The translations under genes were made by a program, and so were the position numbers. A DNA stretch of 64,000 nucleotides from Oikopleura dioica. Lineage: Eukaryota > Chordata > Appendicularia > Copelata > Oikopleuridae. Below are positions 57,198 through 64,000 of this stretch, piece by piece. A model generated the notes under the pieces. That model was not told the DNA's origin. It worked only from the letters and a program-made list of their open reading frames with translations, and did no database searches. The stretch covers positions 11,392,157-11,456,156 of the forward strand of contig OU015566.1 of assembly GCA_907165135.1 (NCBI GenBank), read 5' to 3'. The first letter of the stretch is position 1; each line of letters opens with the position of its first letter.

Positions 57198-58020
57198 CTA
57201 AAAGCTGCTTTGTCTCAACAGTCGAGGCTTTAAGACGATTTTATTATTGAAATAATACTTTTCAAATATTATTAAAGAAAGAAGATTCGAGGATCCCAAC
57301 GCGCAAAATTTAATGCGGCGCGCGATCGATGGCGCTCCTGAGCAAGAGCTCGAAAATCATGATGAGTTCTGCGCCGATTATCGACGGGATTTTAACAGGG
57401 CGATCCAAAACCCAAGATACGAATAAAATTTGAAATACAATTTTTAACGTTTTGGAAGCTTTTTCTTTGTAAATCGAGAGATATATTTGCAGATTTTGTA
57501 GCTGACTGGAAATATAATCGTGAGACTTTTGCGCGAAGAAGATTCTTGAGAAGATTTTTGGAAACACAATGAATTGGAAAAGGTAATTATGGTTTATATT
57601 TACTTTTTTATTATGCATTTGGTATTAAACTTTGTTATTAAAGAAAATGACTGTATAATTAGCAGAGTATTTTAGTTAGTATAAAGAATACACTATATTA
57701 AAAAGTTATAAATAAATTATAATTAAAATAATAACGAATTAGGCAGAATTGATGCTATTCGGCTACATTTCCTGACTTTTCATGATTGAAACTAATCATA
57801 CAATTTAAATTTTTGAAAATATATAACTGTATTTAAATAAATATTCTTATGGTCGTTTCAAATTTGTTTTATTGTGCAAGTAATACTAAGTATACTTGCC
57901 AAGTATGGTTAGAAAAAAAGATTGAATTTACGAGCAAAAGTTTTAGAACACCATATTTATGTTACGGTTTTTTTGATAATCAAAAGATACACAAGAGACA
58001 CAGAATCTGGTGCAAAAAAT
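57198..58020. other. gene-poor AT-rich stretch
   Basis: Frames at 57310..57618 (minus) and 57849..58097 (plus) exist. The minus one has a plausible end (LDRPVKIPSIIGAELIMIF) but neither has supporting splice or homology signs. Long A/T runs around 57640..57850. Confidence 0.3.
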
Positions 58021-59399
58021 CTACTTCGGAGAATTTCGTCGAGCTAGATAAATTTCGTGTTGAGCTCTGGCTCGCGCAGCTGAAGTATTTTTTATAAATA
58101 ATTTATTAAATCAATAATCCAATCTGTCTTACCGGAATACATTCCGTCAGTCCCAAGCGGTAGTGAATCTTTTGAGCAATTCATTGCACCGCTTCGTTCA
58201 CCCAGGGCTTCAAAGATTTTAGGAATCATTTTCTTGTGAATTTATTTGCGACTTACAGTGACTTTTGAATTTGGTGATGGAGGCTTTTATCGGATTGTGG
58301 CTCGCTGGTCTGTCAAATTTGCTCATTGGAATCTGAATTCATTGTTTACTTAGTGATGATTTCAAAAAAAATTTCGCGGGCCTGGAAATCGTCAAAAAAC
58401 TTCTTGTCTCGTTTTGAAGAGCTCGTCGAGACGAGTCGAATGATTTATAAAACTCCAGATAGTTTTAAGATTTTCCGCCAAAAAAAGTGATAAGAAGGTG
58501 TCTTATCAAAAATTTTCTGACCGGCGCCGTTTTTGTTCTAGAAAAGCTGAGGTGATGCTTGACCCCGGAAAATGATCCTCATGGTCTGGTCTATTCCGGC
58601 AAAAAATTTCAGCTCGTCCTTACATATCCTGCTGTGCTTATCAGCGAAAAATCAAAAAAATAGTGCATTTTGTTGTCGCTGCACGTTCCTAGTTTCCGGC
58701 CGATTCATAGTCCCATTTTCCTCGGAAAATGAAATTTAACGATAAACTCGGCTGGGTAAATGATGACGAGCTGAAATTTTTTGCCGGAATAGACCAGACC
58801 ATGAGGATCATTTTCCGGGGTCAAGCATCACCTCAGCTTTTCTAGAACAAAAACGGCGCCGGTCAGAAAATTTTTGATAAGACACCTTCTTATCACTTTT
58901 TTTGGCGGAAAATCTTAAAACTATCTGGAGTTTTATATATCATTCGACTCGTCTCGACGAGCTCTTCAAAACTAGTCAAGAAGTTTTTTGACGATTTCCG
59001 GGCCCGCGAAAATTTTTTTTTAAATCATCAGTACTTTGCAACGGTTAAATCGCGTCTCACAAGATTTCACATTAACCGCTCGGTATATGTTTACGGAATG
59101 TTTATAGAAATTATATAGTTCCCCGTGAACGTCTCTTAGACGCTGTAATTTCTTGTTTTCGGGGGCAAACTCGTGTATCAACAGAGCAAAACCTTCATAC
59201 CAGACCACAGCGTTGTGGCCACCACGTTTATACAAGGGATTTATAATTAGCGTTTTCCGTATTCAAGTTCGCTTTAAATTTTTGTGAACTTACCGCACCG
59301 TAAGAGCCATTTGACGTTCTGTAGAGAGGGTTCTGAGGTTTTTTCTGATCTTTTGGGATTGATGCGATTCCTTCGACTTTGGGAAGAACATCGTGTTTT
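58021..59399 (-). CDS. piercer-like (UPF0691/C9orf116) microtubule inner protein, partial
   Basis: Exons 59294..59399, 58257..58332, 58133..58168 and 58021..58079; the first exon or exons are missing. Phases agree through all junctions. The protein reads LPKVEGIASIPKDQKKPQNP, LYRTSNGSYGA, then PMSKFDRPASHNP, ITKFKSHYSLPLGTDGMYSG and a basic tail to RRNSPK. The YRTSNxxYG motif and the later KFxxx...GMYxx motif with this spacing are those of the piercer of microtubule wall proteins found inside ciliary doublets. The intron between the first two visible exons is 961 bp, because it contains a 677-bp foldback element. A second foldback element lies directly upstream. Confidence 0.45.
58354..59030. 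mobile_element. foldback element, 677 bp, arms about 265 bp
   Basis: Arms 58354..58618 and 58765..59030 are nearly perfect inverted copies starting TGATGATTTC, separated by a 146-bp centre. It lies inside the long intron of the piercer-like gene. No transposase frame. Similar sequence TACTT is found on both flanks, a possible but weak target duplication. Confidence 0.85.
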
Positions 59400-59432
59400 C
59401 TGAACAAAATTAAAACTATTAGTTTTTACTAG

Positions 59433-60187
59433 TTAAGGGACCTGGGCGAGCAGCGCTGAGCCAAACTTCACGCGCTCGCCGTTCTTCTTAGAAATAAGAT
59501 TTTTTGAAATTTCTTTTTGTAAATTATATCTCCAAATCTTCAGCTTTCTTTTCCGATTCTTAGTTTTTCTCTATCATTCTTGGTTGATGAGCTAGCGAGA
59601 AAATGAGAAGCTTAACTTCAAAAGGCATCAAGACTTGCAGACTAAATTTTTTCTTCATGAAACTAGCACCATTGAAAAGAGCGTTAAATTCTGAACAGAT
59701 CCCACTCCATCAGCTAAACTAAGTCCGTACTTATTGGCGTGTAAGGCCAGATTAAGAAAATTACTTAGCGCGCGCAGCTGGTCGCGGCGCGGCTGGACGC
59801 TCCGATTTAGCTATTTTGGGCTTCCTGGACATGATTCCCGCTGCGCGGGCGCTAAGTTATCTTGTTTATCTGGCCTCTATCTCCAGTATGTACAGATTTA
59901 GTTTAGCTGATGGAGTGGGATCTGTTCAGAATTTAACGCTCTTTTCAATGGTGCTAGTTTCATGAAGAAAAAATTTAGTCTGCAAGTCTTGATGCCTTTT
60001 GAAGTTAAGCTTCTCATTTTCTCGCTAGCTCATCAACCAAGAATGATAGAGAAAAACTAAGAATCGGAAAAGAAAGCTGAAGATTTGGAGATATAATTTA
60101 CAAAAAGAAATTTAATAAAATCTTATTTCTAAGAAGAACGGCGAGCGCGTGAAGTTTGGCTCAGCGCTGCTCGCCCAGGTCCCTTAA
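59433..60187. mobile_element. foldback element, 755 bp, arms about 350 bp
   Basis: The region is a long inverted repeat starting TTAAGGGACCTGGGCGAG. The outer about 300 bp of each arm match closely. The inner part, including TTAGCGCGCGCAGC, matches with a few changes, leaving only about 50 bp unpaired at the centre near 59787..59838. Its sequence differs from the neighbouring foldback element, so two distinct families sit within 2 kb. Confidence 0.85.
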
Positions 60188-61228
60188 ACTCAACCTATTT
60201 TTCTTGTATTTTTGAAAACTCGTTATAATCCTGGATATTGGAATACACATATTGAAAGGCATGGGTTTATTCTATCGAACAAACTAATCGATTTAAAAAA
60301 TTCTGACGATAATGATAAAGCAAAACTAATGGTTTTTAGCTTCTAATATTTTTCATTGCACATTCTTTAGTTGACGTGAATCTCGAAAATTCCCGTGAAC
60401 CCAAGTCGAGAAAAAATGCATGTTTTGGAGGTTAATTTTTGGGCTGGCGAATTTGAAGAATGTAGACATTTTTCACTAGAGCTCGATAAACAATTTAGTC
60501 GGAGAAAATTTTCCATCTTTATCTGACTGTACTGTACCTGTAAGGGTAGTCTGTTGATTCAAATTTATCCACGACCATTTTTATTATTATCTTCTCTCAG
60601 AAAGTTATATAGAATTTTTTTCTGAAATCGTGGCTATCGTTGAGCTACAGTCACCATAGCAACGGGATAACCATAGCTTCAAATATTTGAATTTACAAAG
60701 AAAGTGATACTACTAAATTACTTTCCATCGATTGTTTATCTGCTGATTATAGTTGGGAGGAAACGTGATTGTTGAAATGACCGGAAACTTGTTGAAATTG
60801 GCTGATAAACAAATGAGCTCCCGAGTTTATAAACATAAACTGGCCTTAGAAACACATAAGCGCAATTTTTCGCGAGTTGGACATAATTTGATTTTAATCC
60901 TGCATTTTACGCATTCCAATGGAAACTTTTCTCGTTCAAGATTCAAATTTTCCAAAACTGAAAAAATATTTATCAAATCAGTAAATTTATTGCACGAACC
61001 ACCGGGTCTGAGGCTTCATTTCATCAAATTTCACAAATGGAGTAATTTCATACATGGAGGTGGCCACTAGAACAACCGTGTAATCACTAAAAAAGTGCTG
61101 TTTTTAAAGGAAAATGCTTCATCTTAAAATTCATAAAAATTGAAATTTGGGGGTGCTGCTCCCGATTGGATCTTCTATTATCGAGCCTCTTATCTACTGC
61201 AGCAGATGTCCTAAAATCATTTTTTCAG
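60188..61228. other. intergenic, no supported gene
   Basis: About 1 kb. A plus-strand frame at 60753..61070 starts at a TTG and resembles nothing. The missing 5' exon of the piercer-like gene (minus) and the signal-peptide start codon of the cellulose-binding-like gene (plus) should both lie here. Confidence 0.35.
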
Positions 61229-63448
61229 AAAACTGCTTCTTTTAACACTGAGTACAGGAATATGCACTCAGGGTGAAGCAGCCAAGGGCAAGTTCCGCTA
61301 CAACATCCGGAAAGAAGCGTACCTGGATAAAAACTCCAAAAAGCAAAAAACCCTTGAAGCTCGTCTTCCAACCCTCCCACCGCCAACAGAAGCGACAAAC
61401 GAAGACGATTACGACGAAGGAGAAAATCTTATTGGTCTTCGAGCTGGGCCAGCACTCAACTTTGATTTTTCAAACTTTGCCAAAAAGAGCCGCGGCGGAA
61501 ACTCGTGTAAGCCCCTGACCGAGTTTTTGAACGACAACGAAGCCTACTCGTCTCTGTCGAAATACGGCATCGTCACCAGTTGCAGCAGACAACAGTACAA
61601 AAACTCCAACTGCTTTTTGAAGTGCCAAAAGGGTTTCGAGCTCGAACTTGGCTTGGCGAAAAAACCGGTGACGACCTGTCGATGCAGAAAACGACGCGCG
61701 TCTGGTGACCCGTGCAACTGGGATGGATTGAAAGAGCTTTCTTGCAAACGTGAGTTTTTCAGCTTTTCAAAGCTTCTTGAATATTTTCCTTATCGAAAGA
61801 GGAACAGTACGTACTGTATCCTTATGAACTTGAGATTCTGAAGGACCCGTTTTTGCCCGAAAACGTTGTTGACACTCTTTATCAAATCTAAAAATAGTAT
61901 TTTTCGGAACTCAAGGAAATACTTATTCTTACTTATCTTAAGCGGTCATCGAAACACGGTCCTCATGCAGACCTCCCGCTGTCACTGGAACCATGAATAT
62001 TCTAGGTAAGCTGCCCCTTTTAATAAATGCAGAAATTATACAAAAGATGAACTCGGACCACCCATCTTCTCGGACGATTATTTGCGGTAATTCTAGGATC
62101 AACTTAAAATTTGGCCCATCAATTTGGAGCTTTAATTTGAGTGTACTCATTTCCCTAAATACGTCGTTCTCCGAGTTCAAGTTGATGAATTTGAAGCTCC
62201 TTATTTTCTGAATGATTTTTTCCGGTTTTCAAAGTCGAAAATTCACTGCTCAATAAAAATTCTAGACCGCTGGCAAGACGGGATTATGACTTTCATCGAT
62301 ATCGCCACAAAAGAAAAGCAAAACCTTACCGACTGGACACTCTTGATCGAATGGAACAAGCCCGTAAAGTCGAAACGAACGTTTCTCTGGAATGCAAACG
62401 TTGAAAAAATCTCCAAGGACTTGACCCTTTGGACCGTCGCCAATAAAAAAGGAGCGCCGCCCTCGATTAACGGAGTGAAATTTGGAATGGTCGTTGATAA
62501 TTTGGAGAAACGGGACTACGGAACTGACGAATTGAAGGCAAACATCTTCCTTTGGAACTTTTACAACGAAGAGGCTGCCTGTTGGTCGCTCTCAGAAGAC
62601 AGTATTTTAGCACGATCAGCAGTGAAAGAGCAATCGACTGTGTCTGAATTGGAACCGGTTTCTGGGGAAAGAACTTGCTTCATGGGAAAATATGTCAACA
62701 CAAATATCTGGAAACATCATCATAGGTAACTTTCAAATCATTATTCTCCAATATCAAATCATTCGTGATTCAATTTATTAAGTCAATATCGAGTGCACGC
62801 TTCATTAGAATTCGATCTTACAGACCCTCTTGGAGAATGGGAAGTGGAACTGGTCTTTGCGGAGGGAAAGAAGATGCTTGTATTAGAAACACCCCAGCTG
62901 ACCAAAAAAGACAAGTCGACTGACGGGCGTTACTGGAGTTTTAAAGCAAGAGCTTTCAACGATGTCCTAGTTTCCAGGAATTTAAAGTTTTTCATGTCTG
63001 GCGCGATGTGGCGGTCTGCTCCTGCTCCCAATGCAGGTTTGAATAAAAACAGTTGATAACCGCGGAAATCTTCGCCTGAAACGCAGCTTATACTTAACTT
63101 TGTCCGAAATCCGGAAAACGTTTGATTTTTTTACTCTGAAAATTGAACGGAAACGCACCGTGTCCGGAAATAAATCTACAGACAGGGGCATTTACTGTAT
63201 AAGCCACATCATTTTTGAAATAATCTTATATGGTATTTTAATGCCATCTTGTCTGTAGAACAAACCGACGCAGTTTTGCGAAAACCGATATCTGACTTAA
63301 ATAAATAGGTGTGGACGAATATGAACCAGATTTGGTATCGGATCCTTCAGGAGAAGTGCGCATTTGTGGAGTTAAAGCTCCATGGGCGCATATTCAGCAG
63401 CGAAGCCAAATCTTCAGGAATTTGTTGAAACTATGTTTACATTTCTAG
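61229..63448 (+). CDS. secreted Cys-rich protein with two CBM2-like modules (start exon missing)
   Basis: Exons 61229..61749, 61943..62005, 62266..62725, 62783..63036 and 63309..63448; phases agree throughout. The first visible residues (KLLLLTLSTGICTQG) look like the end of a signal peptide whose ATG is in an upstream exon. A basic/acidic spacer follows, then a Cys-rich segment with eleven Cys (CFLKCQKGFELE, TCRCRKRR, CNWDG). Next come two modules resembling family 2 carbohydrate-binding modules: RWQDGIMTFIDIA, DWTLLIEW, LWNANVEK, INGVKFGMVV; and YRVHASLEFDL, EWEVELVF, YWSFKARAFNDVL. CBM2 modules bind cellulose through exposed Trp. Tunicates make cellulose for their house or tunic, so a matrix role is plausible. 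The stop at 63446 assumes no further intron. Confidence 0.55.
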
Positions 63449-64000
63449 CTTACAAATAAGCACCCTATTTCCTTAGATAGGCATCAAGATTGGGGCTCAA
63501 CTCGTTAGATTCCAGAATCAGCGTAAGGCTAATTGATTTTTAGAGCATTTCTTACCGCAATTTTGAAAATATTAATAGAGTTGTTAAATAAAATCGACCG
63601 CGGCAAATAACTAAACGTGTTTGGCTACGTCTAAACAACAAGTCAACTTTTTTGGAAGCCAGAATTTGACCATCAAAACTCGAAATTTCTATTTGAAAAA
63701 AATCAACCCCAACTGTAAATTTGCCTAATTTCGGCTAAATGAATAGAAACTTTTAAGAGATCTTCAAAAAATAGAAGCTTTCAAAGCTCTTTTTGTCTAG
63801 CTCAACCTTTTAATTCTTCGCTTGCGTTATCACTTATCTACACTATCTTTTGATCCAGAAATTGCCCGTTGCTCTGTTAGAAAAACTCACCCATCGAAGT
63901 CACTTGTAATTACAGAATGAACTGCATCTACAGTGTATATTTAAACATGTATCTAGATATAGTAATACCTGCCGCGATAAGGTCTTGGTCGTATTTTCCT
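63449..64000. other. intergenic right edge
   Basis: About 550 AT-rich bp with no open frame worth naming and no repeat seen. Confidence 0.4.

Noticed and set aside
59020-59235. Minus-strand ORF with protein-like composition in the piercer-like intron
   Set aside because: It starts at TTG, runs into the foldback element and does not splice in phase with the flanking exons.
60753-61070. Plus-strand ORF of 105 codons
   Set aside because: Starts at TTG, no motifs, no splice partners.

Overview
The window looks like nuclear DNA of a very compact animal genome, most probably the appendicularian tunicate Oikopleura dioica or a close relative. The evidence is AT-rich spacers, about 30 intron-containing genes in 64 kb, introns mostly 34-60 bp long, several introns that can only be placed with GA-AG or GC-AG ends, head-to-tail genes 50-300 bp apart with a cag/tag splice acceptor just before the start codon (the pattern expected of trans-spliced operons), a vertebrate-like V/XI fibrillar collagen and a secreted protein with cellulose-binding-like modules. 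All exon models were built by hand from reading frame, splice sites and conserved motifs. In the completed models the summed exon lengths are divisible by three, except for the collagen, whose first exon carries an apparent 1-base shift.

Layout. 1-8.3 kb (minus): the end of a von Willebrand A domain gene, a foldback repeat, and a V/XI-type fibrillar collagen whose whole triple helix lies in one 4.4-kb exon. 10.3-12.4 kb: a divergent carbohydrate sulfotransferase converging on a trypsin-like protease. 13.1-15.6 kb (plus): two small membrane proteins and a short lipoxygenase-like enzyme, probably one operon. 16.8-17.9 kb: a Rho GTPase. 18.5-24.1 kb (minus): TDP2, a PDIA3-type disulfide isomerase with a pair of mutually exclusive exons, and a guanylate kinase ending in a CaaX box. 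24.6-35.7 kb (minus): a tightly packed run of seven housekeeping genes, ATE1, SOD2, an unknown gene, WTAP, GMCL1, an RBX2 RING domain fused to a long disordered protein, and RUVBL1.

36.8-41.2 kb: a phosphatidylinositol transfer protein and a divergent zinc-dehydrogenase relative fire away from each other. 41.3-49.9 kb (minus): SASS6, ethanolamine kinase, the PP2A B55 subunit and MCTS1. 50.5-56.2 kb: a small membrane protein, an unrecognised two-domain protein whose first intron is almost entirely a MITE, a Rab5-like GTPase with Ala at the catalytic Gln position, and a RING coiled-coil protein. 57-61 kb is gene-poor and carries two large foldback elements around a piercer-like microtubule inner protein gene. 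61.2-63.4 kb: a secreted Cys-rich protein with two CBM2-like modules.

The genes do not form one pathway. The most notable points are the alternative PDIA3 exons, the RBX2 fusion, the prenylation signal on guanylate kinase, the MITE that serves as an intron, and the non-canonical introns. No CRISPR array, rRNA or convincing tRNA was seen.
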